NCBI GenBank assembly: GCA_002784145.1
Contig: PFKE01000132.1
Location: 1 to 35,469 of the forward strand
DNA length: 35,469 bases
Direction: 5' to 3'
Source: Flavobacteriaceae bacterium CG_4_10_14_3_um_filter_33_47
GTDB taxonomy: Bacteria; Bacteroidota; Bacteroidia; Flavobacteriales; Flavobacteriaceae
This document shows, piece after piece, positions 16,613-25,915 of the stretch (position 1 is the first letter of the stretch; each line of letters begins with the position of its first letter). The notes beneath the pieces are model-generated. The model made no database searches and was not told the origin of the DNA. It saw only the letters and a list, made by a program, of their open reading frames with translations. The position numbers were made by a program, and so were the translations under genes.

Positions 16613-17653
16613 ATGGAAGTAGATTTTATTATTGTAGGCAATGGTTTGGCCGGTATCAGTTTTTGTGAACAACTTAGAGCCCATCATAAAACATTTGTGG
16701 TTTTTGATAACCATTCTCAACAATCTTCTTTGGTTGCTGGCGGCTTGTATAATCCTGTCGTTTTAAAACGGTTTACACCCGTTTGGAAAAGTAAGGAACA
16801 ATTACAAATTGCCTTAAAAATGTATCATTCTTTAGAGGATGAATTTAATATAAAAATCGATTATAAAATGCCTGTTCTCAGAAAATTTTCATCCATGGAA
16901 GAACAGAATGATTGGTTTATTGCCTCAGATAAACCCATATTATCCGAATATCTTTCAATAAAGATTGTTAAGAATAAAAATCAACATATTAATGCTCCTT
17001 TTGGATTTGGAGAAGTTTTGCAAACAGGTAGATTGGATGTTAAAACCTTGATGGATGCTTACAAAGAATATTTGTTAAAACAGGAAAGATTTATTGAAAT
17101 AGCCTTTGATTATAAAGAATTGGAGATACTTGATAACGGATTTTCTTATCAAGGAATTACAGGTAAAAACATAGTGTTTGCAGAAGGTTACGGCCTTAAA
17201 AAAAACAGCTTTTTTAATAATTTACCTCTTGTGGGAACTAAAGGTGAATTATTAGTGATTCATGCACCAGATTTAAACATTGATTTTGTATTGAAAAGTT
17301 CCGTTTTTTTAATTCCGTTAGACAACCATTTTTATATCGTTGGGGCAACATACAATTGGGTTAATACCAGTAATGATATTTCTAAAGAGGCTGAAGAAGA
17401 GCTTTTAAGTAAATTAAAAACTTTTGTAACCTGTCCTTTTAAAATTATAAATCAGGTTGCAGGTATTAGGCCAACGGTTAAAGACAGACGTCCTTTGGTT
17501 GGGCAACATGCTATACATAAGGCTATGTATATCTTAAATGGATTGGGAACCAGAGGTGTTATGATAGGTCCTTATGTTGCTAAACAATTGTTTGATTTTA
17601 TTGAATATGGAAAACCTTTGGAAAACGACATAGATATTAAACGGTTTCAATAA
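16613..17653 (+). CDS. FAD-dependent oxidoreductase, DAO family
   Basis: The protein binds FAD through an N-terminal Rossmann motif, VGNGLAG (GxGxxG at residues 9-14), and continues with FDNHSQQSSLVAGGLYNPVVLKRF, split as the usual dinucleotide-contact and substrate loops. The C-terminus has the DAO-family signature AGIRPTVKDRRPLVGQH and LNGLGTRGVMIGPYVAKQL. At 346 residues it is a single-domain D-amino-acid-oxidase-like enzyme. The substrate (an amine or amino acid) cannot be read from sequence. I chose ATG 16613 over the in-frame GTG at 16604 because the GTG lies on the putative -7 element. It follows gldN behind a terminator and its stop abuts the convergent DUF983 gene. Confidence 0.9.
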   Translation: MEVDFIIVGNGLAGISFCEQLRAHHKTFVVFDNHSQQSSLVAGGLYNPVVLKRFTPVWKSKEQLQIALKMYHSLEDEFNIKIDYKMPVLRKFSSMEEQNDWFIASDKPILSEYLSIKIVKNKNQHINAPFGFGEVLQTGRLDVKTLMDAYKEYLLKQERFIEIAFDYKELEILDNGFSYQGITGKNIVFAEGYGLKKNSFFNNLPLVGTKGELLVIHAPDLNIDFVLKSSVFLIPLDNHFYIVGATYNWVNTSNDISKEAEEELLSKLKTFVTCPFKIINQVAGIRPTVKDRRPLVGQHAIHKAMYILNGLGTRGVMIGPYVAKQLFDFIEYGKPLENDIDIKRFQ

Positions 17654-18037
17654 CTATGTATTAGAGGCTTCTTTATCATAATGGATAAATAGGTTAATCC
17701 AAATATTTCTTGAAAGCCTCATAATAATGGGCATAAATACCACTAAAACCCCAACAATGGCTATAAAAGTAGTTTTTAAATCGGTGCTAAAAATTACATT
17801 TGTAATCACAAAGGTTGCCACAGCAAAAGCTATTCCTAAGGCATAACTAACGTACATAGCGCCATAAAAAAAAGAAGGTTCTAAACGGTATTTTGTATGG
17901 CATTTGGAGCAGCGATCGTTAATTTTTAGCGTATTTCCTAAATGATAAGGGTTCTTGTAAGTATACATAGATTCTTCATGGCACTTAGGACAATTCCCAG
18001 TTAGCATGCTGTATAATGCAGTTCCTTTTTTAAACAT
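17654..18037 (-). CDS. DUF983 zinc-ribbon membrane protein
   Basis: The 127-residue protein begins with two CxxC pairs (CPKC at 16-19, CSKC at 43-46) forming a small zinc ribbon. Two membrane helices follow (about 57-80 and 88-108) and then a short tail with IHYDKEAS. This arrangement, with EPSFFYGAMYVSYALG at the start of the first helix, matches the DUF983 family, found in Bacteroidota and Alphaproteobacteria and of unknown function. It is convergent with the flavoprotein (adjacent stop codons, no terminator between) and divergent from the ABC-F gene across 85 bp. Confidence 0.92.
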   Translation of the reverse strand: MFKKGTALYSMLTGNCPKCHEESMYTYKNPYHLGNTLKINDRCSKCHTKYRLEPSFFYGAMYVSYALGIAFAVATFVITNVIFSTDLKTTFIAIVGVLVVFMPIIMRLSRNIWINLFIHYDKEASNT

Positions 18038-18122
18038 ATAATTTAATGTATTTTTGCTTTCGCAATTTACGAGGTAAAAGTAAGTTTAAATTAATAACGC
18101 TTTGTAATATTAGTTACATTTT

Positions 18123-20027
18123 ATGATGAACATTCACAATTTATCAATTTCATTCCAAGGAGATTATCTTTTTGAAGACATTACCTTTAAGTTAGATAAT
18201 GGCGATAGAGTTGGGTTAATTGGTAAAAACGGCGCTGGGAAATCTACCATGCTTAAAATACTATCAAAAGAACTCGAGCCAGATTCTGGTCAGATTGCCA
18301 CAGATAAAACCCTTAAAATAGGATTTTTAAAACAAGATATTGACTTTGATTATGGTAGAACGGTACTGGAAGAAGCCTATGAAGCTTTTTTTGAAATAAA
18401 GCAAATAGAAATAAAAGTTGAAGACATCAATCAGCAACTCGCAGACCGAATCGATTATGAAAGTGAAGCCTATCACCAATTAATGGTGGATGTTAATGAA
18501 TATCATCATCAGTATGAAATTTTAGGGGGCTATAATTATCAAGGAGAAACCGAAAAAATTCTTCAAGGCTTAGGTTTTCAAAGAGCAGATTTTAACAAAC
18601 TTACAGAAACCTTTTCTGGTGGTTGGCGTATGCGTATAGAATTAGCAAAGCTCTTGTTGCAAAATAATGATATTTTGTTATTAGATGAGCCAACAAACCA
18701 TTTAGATATTGAATCCATCATTTGGCTCGAAGGGTTTTTAAACAATTATTCTGGGGCTGTTGTGATAGTCTCTCACGATAAAATGTTTTTAGATAATGTA
18801 ACCAATAGAACCATTGAAATTTCATTAGGTAGAATTTATGATTACCCTAAACCGTATTCAAAATATTTAGTACTGCGTCAAGAATTGAAAGTTCAACAGT
18901 TGGCTTCACAAAAAAATCAGCAAAAGCAAATAGAACAAACCGAGAAGCTTATCGAAAAATTTCGCGCCAAAGCTTCAAAAGCTACCATGGCACAATCTCT
19001 CATTAAAAAATTGGATCGTATTGATAGAATTGAAGTTGATGAAGACGATAACAGTGTCATGACGCTTAAGTTTCCTATTTCTATTACACCTGGAAAAGTC
19101 ATTGTTGAAGCGCATAATATTTCAAAAAATTATGGCGATAATCAAGTTTTAAAACATATTGATATTGTTATTGAACGCGATAGTAAAACAGCCTTTGTGG
19201 GGCAAAACGGGCAAGGTAAATCAACGCTTGCCAAAATTATGGTTGGAGACATCAAGTATGATGGCCATTTAAAATTGGGTCATAATGTACAAATAGGCTA
19301 TTTTGCCCAAAATCAAGCCGAATATTTAGATGGTAATAAAACCGTTTTAGATACCATGATTGATTCGGCCAATGAAACCAACAGGAGTAAGGTAAGAGAT
19401 ATTTTAGGCTCGTTTTTGTTCAGGGGCGATGAGGTTGATAAATATGTTAGAGTTTTATCTGGAGGAGAGAGAAACCGCTTGGCCTTAGCTAAATTATTGC
19501 TTCAGCCTTTTAATGTTTTAATCATGGATGAGCCTACCAATCATTTAGACATTAAATCAAAAAAGGTTTTAAAAGAAGCTTTAATAAAATTTGAAGGCAC
19601 TTTAATTTTAGTGTCCCATGATAGAGATTTTCTTCAAGGATTAACCAATAAAGTGTATGAGTTTAAAGATCATAAGATTAAAGAATATTTAGGAGATATT
19701 GACTTTTATTTAGAGCAACGTAACGTTCAAACCCTTAGAGAAGTTGAAAAACGTCAGGTTATTAAAGAAGCCCCAAAGGAAAAAAAGCAACAGTCTTATG
19801 AAGATCAAAAAAAAATAAAATCTTTAAACAATAAATTAAGTAACGTAGAAGCTCAAATTAGTCAATTAGAAAAAGAGATTAAAAACATTGATTTTTCACT
19901 GGAAATTAATTATGAAGAAGTAACCTCTAAGCCCAATTTTTTTGATAATTATCAAAAAAAGAAAACAACATTGCAAGAATTAATGCAAAAATGGGAAGCT
20001 ATTCAGATAGCTATAGAAAGTTTTTAA
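18123..20027 (+). CDS. ABC-F family ATP-binding protein
   Basis: ABC-F proteins are soluble twin-ATPase factors that act on ribosomes rather than as transporters. The 634-residue protein has two ABC domains. The first has Walker A GKNGAGKS (34-41), signature FSGGW near 163, and LLLDEPTNHLD. The second has Walker A GQNGQGKS near 361-368, signature LSGGERNRLALAKLLL near 446, and IMDEPTNHLD. Between them lies the interdomain linker with charged helices (about 255-300). A C-terminal coiled coil (about 560-634) suggests a Uup/YdiF-like subgroup. There are no membrane segments. Two adjacent ATGs (18123 and 18126) are possible starts. Exact subfamily and any antibiotic-protection role cannot be decided here. 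Confidence 0.93.
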   Translation: MMNIHNLSISFQGDYLFEDITFKLDNGDRVGLIGKNGAGKSTMLKILSKELEPDSGQIATDKTLKIGFLKQDIDFDYGRTVLEEAYEAFFEIKQIEIKVEDINQQLADRIDYESEAYHQLMVDVNEYHHQYEILGGYNYQGETEKILQGLGFQRADFNKLTETFSGGWRMRIELAKLLLQNNDILLLDEPTNHLDIESIIWLEGFLNNYSGAVVIVSHDKMFLDNVTNRTIEISLGRIYDYPKPYSKYLVLRQELKVQQLASQKNQQKQIEQTEKLIEKFRAKASKATMAQSLIKKLDRIDRIEVDEDDNSVMTLKFPISITPGKVIVEAHNISKNYGDNQVLKHIDIVIERDSKTAFVGQNGQGKSTLAKIMVGDIKYDGHLKLGHNVQIGYFAQNQAEYLDGNKTVLDTMIDSANETNRSKVRDILGSFLFRGDEVDKYVRVLSGGERNRLALAKLLLQPFNVLIMDEPTNHLDIKSKKVLKEALIKFEGTLILVSHDRDFLQGLTNKVYEFKDHKIKEYLGDIDFYLEQRNVQTLREVEKRQVIKEAPKEKKQQSYEDQKKIKSLNNKLSNVEAQISQLEKEIKNIDFSLEINYEEVTSKPNFFDNYQKKKTTLQELMQKWEAIQIAIESF

Positions 20028-20075
20028 GAGTGTGTTTTTAAGTTTTTTTTAACACAAATCCATTAAACTTAACAA

Positions 20076-20083
20076 TAGCTTTG
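20076..20083 (+). promoter_or_regulatory. -7 element of the RND efflux operon promoter
   Basis: TAGCTTTG is an exact TANNTTTG match and ends 28 bp before the ATG of the adaptor gene. The -33 region is T-rich (20043-20050) without a clear TTG. It is the only promoter-like match in the 84-bp gap after the ABC-F gene. Confidence 0.55.
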
Positions 20084-20111
20084 TAGTCATACTACTTTAA
20101 CCCATCAACAA

Positions 20112-21224
20112 ATGCGAAAAATAATACTTTCCATTATAGGAATTTTACTTATAGTAATGTCCTTTTTTTTAGCAAAATCTTTAATAGCCAGTAAAAATAA
20201 ACCCAAACCTGTTCTTGAGAAAGTTATAAAAACAGTATTTGTTGATACCGTAAAAAATGGTCAAATACAAATACAGTTGCCTGCAAATGGTAGTTTGGTA
20301 GCTAAACGCCGTGTAGAAATTTACTCTGAAGTACAAGGAATTTTTAAAACAGGAAACGTTTTGTTTAAACCTGGTCAAAGATTCAGTGCAGGGCAAACAT
20401 TAATTCGTATAGATGCCTCAGAATATTACGCAAGTGTTCAATCTTCAAAAAGTAATTTGTACAATGCCATTGCTGCTATCATGCCAGATTTAAGATTGGA
20501 TTTTCCTGAGGTTTATCAAAAATGGCAAGACTATCTCAATTCTTTCGATTTAAGTAAATCTACACCAAAATTGCCCGAAATGTCTTCAGAAAAAGAAAAT
20601 TACTTCATAACAGGGCGAGGTATTGTATCAAATTATTACAATTTAAAAAACCTAGAGCAAAGACTCACTAAATATATCATTACGGCTCCTTTTTCTGGAG
20701 TACTAACGGAAGCTTTGGTAACAGAAGGCACTTTAATTAGAAACGGACAAAAGTTGGGAGAGTTTATAGATACTTCAGAATATGAAATGGAAGTAGCCAT
20801 TAGCAAATCATATGCTAATTTGTTAAAAGTAGGAGAAGAAGTAGCACTAAATAATTTAGATAATACAGGTCATTACGTAGGAACGATTTCCAGGGTAAAT
20901 GGCAGTGTAGATCAGGCAACCCAAACCATTACAGCCTATATTGATGTTAAAGACCCAAATTTAAAAGAAGGTATTTATTTAGAAGCTCATATAAAAGGAG
21001 AAACGGTAGAAGATGCTATTGAAATAGATAGAAATTTAGTGTTGGAAAGTCAGGAAATATTTATAGTAACTAATGAAACATTGGATGCATTACCTGTAAA
21101 ACCTATTTATTTTTCTGAAACAAAAGTGGTTATTAAAGGCGTTCCTGACGGAACCATTATTCTTAAAAAGGCTGTTCCTGGGTCGTATGCAGGTATGTTG
21201 GTTAAACCTTTTAAAGCTAACTAA
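20112..21224 (+). CDS. RND efflux periplasmic adaptor subunit (membrane fusion protein)
   Basis: Adaptor proteins of the HlyD/AcrA type bridge an RND pump and an outer-membrane channel. The 370-residue protein has an N-terminal membrane anchor (about 4-24). The two halves of a lipoyl-like domain follow, VEIYSEVQGI...FSAGQTLIRID near 64-100 and YIITAPFSGVLTEALVTEG near 190-210. Between them is a short helical hairpin (about 105-185), and beta-barrel domains lie towards the C-terminus. The signature TAPFSG is characteristic. It is first in a three-gene operon, 6 bp ahead of the pump gene. No regulator gene is adjacent. Confidence 0.94.
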   Translation: MRKIILSIIGILLIVMSFFLAKSLIASKNKPKPVLEKVIKTVFVDTVKNGQIQIQLPANGSLVAKRRVEIYSEVQGIFKTGNVLFKPGQRFSAGQTLIRIDASEYYASVQSSKSNLYNAIAAIMPDLRLDFPEVYQKWQDYLNSFDLSKSTPKLPEMSSEKENYFITGRGIVSNYYNLKNLEQRLTKYIITAPFSGVLTEALVTEGTLIRNGQKLGEFIDTSEYEMEVAISKSYANLLKVGEEVALNNLDNTGHYVGTISRVNGSVDQATQTITAYIDVKDPNLKEGIYLEAHIKGETVEDAIEIDRNLVLESQEIFIVTNETLDALPVKPIYFSETKVVIKGVPDGTIILKKAVPGSYAGMLVKPFKAN

Positions 21225-21230
21225 TTTCCC

Positions 21231-24200
21231 ATGAGAAAAGTAATAGCCTATTTTATTAGATACCATGTTGCAGTAAATATTTTTATCATTGCTTTTTTTG
21301 CTTTTGGAATTATTGGATTATTGTCATTAAAATCGTCCTTTTTTCCTTTAACAGATTCTAAAATAATCAACATTAATATTGCCTATCCTGGTGCTTCACC
21401 ACAAGAAATTGAGGAAGGCATTGTTCTTAAAATTGAAGATAATTTAAAAGGATTAAAAGGGGTTGATAGAGTTACGTCGGTATCTAGAGAAAATAGCGGA
21501 ATCATAACAGTTGAAATTCAAAAAGGAGAAAACATTGATTTCATGCTTCTTGAAGTCAAAAACGCTGTGGACAGAGTACCGTCATTTCCAACAGGCATGG
21601 AGCCTTTAATTGTTGCTAAACGAGAAGAAGTCCGGCAAACTATCTCCTTTGCAGTAAATGGAAAAGATGTTCCATTGGCTACCTTAAAACAAATAGCAAG
21701 GCAAATTGAAAACGACCTGCGCACTATTGATGGGATTTCTCAAGTAGAATTATCGGGTTACCCAGTTGAAGAAATAGAAATAGCCGTAAATGAAACGAGT
21801 CTATTAGCTTATAATCTTACATTTGATGATGTTTCTCAAGCCGTTAGCGCCTCAAATATCTTGGTAACCGGCGGTAATATTAAGACAGATGCTGAAGAAT
21901 ATTTAATAAGAGCCAATAACAGAAATTATTATGGTGATGAGCTCTCAAATATTATTGTAAAAGCTTCAAATGATGGTAAAATTGTAAGGTTAAAGGACGT
22001 TGCCATCATTAGAGATCGTTTTGCTGAGACGCCTAATGCAGCTTATTTTAATCAACAGCTTTCAGTAAATATAACCATTACCAGTACTAATAGCGAAGAT
22101 TTAATTTCTTCGGCAGATCAAGTAAAACAATACATTGAAGCATACAACCAAAAGTATAACAATGTAAGGTTAGATGTTGTTAGAGATTTATCGATCACAT
22201 TAAACCAGCGTACTGAGTTGCTTACCAAAAATGCTATTGCAGGTATGTTATTGGTATTACTGTTTTTATCACTTTTTTTAAATACCAGAGTGGCTTTTTG
22301 GGTCGCTTTTGGGTTGCCTATATCCTTTTTGGGAATGTTTATTTTTGCAGGCCAGTTTGATGTTACCATCAATGTGCTTTCACTCTTTGGGATGATTATC
22401 GTGGTAGGTATTCTGGTTGATGATGGTATTGTGGTTGGTGAAAATATTTATCAACACTATGAAAAAGGGAAAAGCCCCATACAAGCTGCTATTGATGGAA
22501 CTATGGAAGTAATTCCACCAGTTGTTTCTGCCATTATCACCACCTTATTAGCCTTTTCACTGTTTTTGTTTTTAGATAGCAGGATAGGAGAGTTTTTTGG
22601 TGAGGTTTCCATCATAGTTATCCTAACGCTTTCCGTATCATTAATAGAAGCACTCATTATATTGCCAGCGCATTTAGCACATTCAAAGGCTTTACATAAA
22701 ATGGAAGTTGAAAAGCATCCATCAAAAATTAAGCAATTTTTTTCTAAGATGCGTGAAGTAAACAAATTGGGCGATAGGTTTATGCGTTATTTACGCGACA
22801 ACATGTATACGCCTACATTGGAATTTGTTTTAAAATTTAAAATGCTGGCCTTATCTATCTTCATAGTATTATTAATTTTAACATTCGGGTCAATAGGTGG
22901 CGGAATCATAGGTGTAACGCTGTTTCCATCCATTGCAAGTGATACAGTTTCTATAGAGCTAGATATGCCAAACGGAACCAATGTTAAGGTTACAGACTCT
23001 ATTATATCAATGATTGAAGAGAAGTCATTTATTGTGAACAAAGAATTTACGGAAAAATATTTAAAAGGAACCGATAAAGTGCTTTTTGAGAATACCATAT
23101 TATCCTTAAATAGTAGCTCAAGTGCACGATTAGAGATTAATTTATTGCCAGGTGAAGAACGTCCAGATGCTATCAACACCTCATTAGTGGCCAACAGATT
23201 AAGGGAATTGGTAGGCCCCGTTATTGGTGTAGAGCGATTAATTTTTGGCTCTGGTGGAAATTTTGGAGGAAGCCCGGTTTCTGTATCATTATTAAGCAAT
23301 AATATTTCTGAATTAAAAGCAGCTAAATTTGAGTTAAAAACGTTTCTTGAAAGTAATCCATTGTTAAAGGATATTGAAGATAATGATCCTGCTGGTATTA
23401 AGGAAATACGCTTAGAACTTAAAGAAAACGCTTATCTACTAGGGTTAGATTTAAGAACCGTAATGAGTCAAGTAAGAGCAGGATTTTTTGGTGTTCAGGC
23501 ACAACGTTTTCAAAGAGGTCAAGACGAGATTAGGGTTTGGGTAAGATACGACAGAAGTAATAGAGAATCTATCAACGATTTAGACAATATGCGTATTGTT
23601 ACACCAACTGGTGAGCGTGTTAATTTTAAAGATATTGCTACTTATACCATAGAAAGAGGCGATGTTGCCATAAACCATTTAGAAGGTCAAAGAGAGATTC
23701 AGGTATCAGCAGATTTAAAGGATCCTAGCAACAGTGCAACAGACATTCTGGACGATATTAGAACCATGTTTATCCCTGAATTACAATCAAAATATCCAAC
23801 CATTTCCGCTTCTTTTGAAGGACAGAACAGAGAAGCTACAAAATTATCTCGATCTTTAAAAAGTGCTGGTGGCATCATTCTTTTGCTTATTTATATTACC
23901 ATAGCCTTTACCTTCAGAAGTTATAGTCAACCTTTATTTCTCATTTTATTAGTGCCATTTAGTTTAACCGCTGTGGCTTGGGGTCATTGGTTATTAGGCT
24001 TTCCTGTGAATGTCATTTCACTTTTAGGAATTATTGCATTAATTGGTATCATGGTTAATGATGGTTTGGTGTTGATAGGTAAGTTTAATTCAAATTTAAA
24101 AGAAGGGATGAAGTTTGAAGAAGCACTTTTAAATGCGGGAAAATCAAGATTTAGGGCCATCTTTTTAACCTCACTTACCACCATAGCAGGGTTAGCACCA

Positions 24201-24428
24201 TTACTGTTGGAAAAAAGTCGTCAGGCGCAATTTTTAAAACCCATGGCAATATCCATTTCATTCGGAATTTTTTATGCAACCATTTTAACCTTATTGCTAT
24301 TGCCTGTATTATTATCTTTTAGTAACAGTATTAAACAAAATGTAAAATGGTTAGCTACAGGCAATAAAGTCACAAAAGAAGAAGTAGAACGTGCTATTAA
24401 AGAACAAATTGAAGAACATGAAAAATAG
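21231..24428 (+). CDS. RND efflux transporter permease subunit
   Basis: This is a proton-driven inner-membrane pump of the AcrB superfamily. The 1065-residue length and the duplicated layout of about 12 helices with two large periplasmic loops are standard. The first loop has FPLTDSKIININIAYPGASPQEIEEGI near 38-65. The fourth-helix proton-relay aspartates are D397 and D398 in GILVDDGIVVGEN. The equivalent helix in the second half reads GIMVNDGLVLIGKF (N943, D944), without the lysine found in AcrB at this place. Substrate range cannot be predicted. Its 3' end overlaps the TolC-like gene by 11 bp, so the two are translationally coupled. Confidence 0.95.
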   Translation: MRKVIAYFIRYHVAVNIFIIAFFAFGIIGLLSLKSSFFPLTDSKIININIAYPGASPQEIEEGIVLKIEDNLKGLKGVDRVTSVSRENSGIITVEIQKGENIDFMLLEVKNAVDRVPSFPTGMEPLIVAKREEVRQTISFAVNGKDVPLATLKQIARQIENDLRTIDGISQVELSGYPVEEIEIAVNETSLLAYNLTFDDVSQAVSASNILVTGGNIKTDAEEYLIRANNRNYYGDELSNIIVKASNDGKIVRLKDVAIIRDRFAETPNAAYFNQQLSVNITITSTNSEDLISSADQVKQYIEAYNQKYNNVRLDVVRDLSITLNQRTELLTKNAIAGMLLVLLFLSLFLNTRVAFWVAFGLPISFLGMFIFAGQFDVTINVLSLFGMIIVVGILVDDGIVVGENIYQHYEKGKSPIQAAIDGTMEVIPPVVSAIITTLLAFSLFLFLDSRIGEFFGEVSIIVILTLSVSLIEALIILPAHLAHSKALHKMEVEKHPSKIKQFFSKMREVNKLGDRFMRYLRDNMYTPTLEFVLKFKMLALSIFIVLLILTFGSIGGGIIGVTLFPSIASDTVSIELDMPNGTNVKVTDSIISMIEEKSFIVNKEFTEKYLKGTDKVLFENTILSLNSSSSARLEINLLPGEERPDAINTSLVANRLRELVGPVIGVERLIFGSGGNFGGSPVSVSLLSNNISELKAAKFELKTFLESNPLLKDIEDNDPAGIKEIRLELKENAYLLGLDLRTVMSQVRAGFFGVQAQRFQRGQDEIRVWVRYDRSNRESINDLDNMRIVTPTGERVNFKDIATYTIERGDVAINHLEGQREIQVSADLKDPSNSATDILDDIRTMFIPELQSKYPTISASFEGQNREATKLSRSLKSAGGIILLLIYITIAFTFRSYSQPLFLILLVPFSLTAVAWGHWLLGFPVNVISLLGIIALIGIMVNDGLVLIGKFNSNLKEGMKFEEALLNAGKSRFRAIFLTSLTTIAGLAPLLLEKSRQAQFLKPMAISISFGIFYATILTLLLLPVLLSFSNSIKQNVKWLATGNKVTKEEVERAIKEQIEEHEK

Positions 24429-25737
24429 ATGGATGTTTTTAATGGTTATGCTGGGTGTTTGTAATGCAATTGCCCAGCAAAAAATATTAACACCCAATGA
24501 GGCTGTTAAGCTGGCATTAGACAATAATTATGGAATTAAACTGGCAAACAACCAACTTGAAGTCGCCAAAAATAACGCAAGTATCTTAAACGCTGGGTAT
24601 TTGCCAAGCATAACCGGTAATGCAGGAGCTTCTATTGATAAACAAGATTCTGAAGGAGAACTAGCTAATGGAGAAGTAAGAAGTGCTAAAGGTGCAGAAA
24701 CAAGACGTTATAATGCGTCAATAAATTTAAACTATACCTTGTTTGATGGTTTAGGAAGAAGCTATGATTATAAACAACTTAAAGAACGTTATCAGTTAAC
24801 CGAGTTACAAGCCAAAGAAACCATTGAAAACACAGTTTTTCAATTATTTAGTATTTATTATGATGTAGCACAGTTAACAGAGAATACACTGGCTTTAGAG
24901 CAAACACTTACTATCTCTAATGATAGATTATTACGCGCCAAATACCAGTTTGATTATGGACAAAGCACTAAACTGGGTGTTTTAAATGCAGAGGTTGATA
25001 TCAATAATGACAGTATTAATTTAATTAATGCAAAACAACAATTAAAAAATTTTAAGCGCGATTTAAATGTAGTTTTAGGCAATGTTATTGCACATGATTT
25101 TGATGTAGACACTGCGATAAATTTTGATGTGTTGTTTATTAAAGAAGAACTTTTTGAAAAAGCCAAAACCAGAAATATTGCTTTATTACAAGTTGAAAAA
25201 AATATTAATATTAGTCAATTTGATATAAAAACCAATAAAGCACAATTATTTCCAACCATTGGCGTAGTGGGTTCTTATGGATGGAATGAATCTTCAAATA
25301 ACAGTCCATTAGCTTTTACCCTTCAAAACACAAGTTCAGGTGTTACTGGAGGATTAAATTTAACGTGGAATTTGTTTGATGGTGGAAGCACTATGACTAG
25401 AATAAAAAATGCGCAGATTAATTTAGAGAGTCAAAAACTTCAAAAAGAACAATTGCTTGATGATGTTGAAAGAAATTTTTATAATGCTTGGGATGATTAT
25501 CAAAATAAATATAATATTTATAAAATACAGGAAAACAACATTTTAACCTCGCAAAATAATTTTGATCGTACTCAAGAAAAGTTTAAGTTAGGTCAAGTAA
25601 ACTCCATTGAATTTAGGCAAGCGCAACTTAATCTATTAAATGCTGAATTAAGCCGAAATCAAGCCAAATATCAAGCTAAATTGGCCGAATTACAAATGCT
25701 TCAAATAAGTGGTGAGCTTTTGAATGTTAATTTTTAA
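24418..25737 (+). CDS. TolC-family outer-membrane efflux channel
   Basis: This is the outer-membrane exit duct of the RND system. The 439-residue protein begins with a signal peptide (MKNRWMFLMVMLGVCNAIAQ). Two outer-membrane-efflux-protein repeats follow, starting LTPNEAVKLALDNNYGIKLA and, in the second half, TRNIALLQVEKNINISQFDI. They contain the long coiled-coil helices expected for TolC and strand motifs such as LNYTLFDGLGR and LNLTWNLFDGG. I chose ATG 24418, inside the end of the pump gene, because the in-frame GTG at 24391 would place nine polar residues before the signal peptide. Confidence 0.94.
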   Translation: MKNRWMFLMVMLGVCNAIAQQKILTPNEAVKLALDNNYGIKLANNQLEVAKNNASILNAGYLPSITGNAGASIDKQDSEGELANGEVRSAKGAETRRYNASINLNYTLFDGLGRSYDYKQLKERYQLTELQAKETIENTVFQLFSIYYDVAQLTENTLALEQTLTISNDRLLRAKYQFDYGQSTKLGVLNAEVDINNDSINLINAKQQLKNFKRDLNVVLGNVIAHDFDVDTAINFDVLFIKEELFEKAKTRNIALLQVEKNINISQFDIKTNKAQLFPTIGVVGSYGWNESSNNSPLAFTLQNTSSGVTGGLNLTWNLFDGGSTMTRIKNAQINLESQKLQKEQLLDDVERNFYNAWDDYQNKYNIYKIQENNILTSQNNFDRTQEKFKLGQVNSIEFRQAQLNLLNAELSRNQAKYQAKLAELQMLQISGELLNVNF

Positions 25738-25803
25738 TGGCTCAAAAAATCAATTTTTTATTAAAATTTTCTTTGTTTGATGTAATTTGTATATGGAGAG
25801 CAT

Positions 25804-25849
25804 GTAGTTCATCGACTCTTAAATGTTAAAAAAAGTTGTAGTTCATCGA
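25804..25849 (+). promoter_or_regulatory. Pair of GTAGTTCATCGA repeats upstream of the LRR gene
   Basis: The 12-mer GTAGTTCATCGA occurs exactly twice, at 25804-25815 and 25838-25849 (34-bp period). Possible -7 elements TATTTTTA (25871) and TACTTTCG (25881) follow 21-31 bp later. The exact duplication in an intergenic region points to a protein-binding site. The same TTCATCG core precedes gldK and the gene at 27079. Confidence 0.5.
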
Positions 25850-25915
25850 ATAAAATAGTTTTTAATCGTATTTTTAGCTACTTTCGTTAAAGAATTAATC
25901 CCAAATTTATTCGAT

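Noticed and set aside
18115-18122. TACATTTT as -7 element for the ABC-F gene
   Set aside because: It touches the start codon, so transcription would begin inside the gene. Chance match in AT-rich DNA is more likely.
20031-20056. TGTGTT...AACACA inverted repeat after the ABC-F gene as terminator
   Set aside because: Only a 6-bp stem with a T-rich loop and no T-run after the stem, so not a convincing terminator.
22787-23299. 170-codon minus-strand open frame
   Set aside because: Antisense to the RND pump gene, which is beyond doubt; no promoter or recognisable domain.
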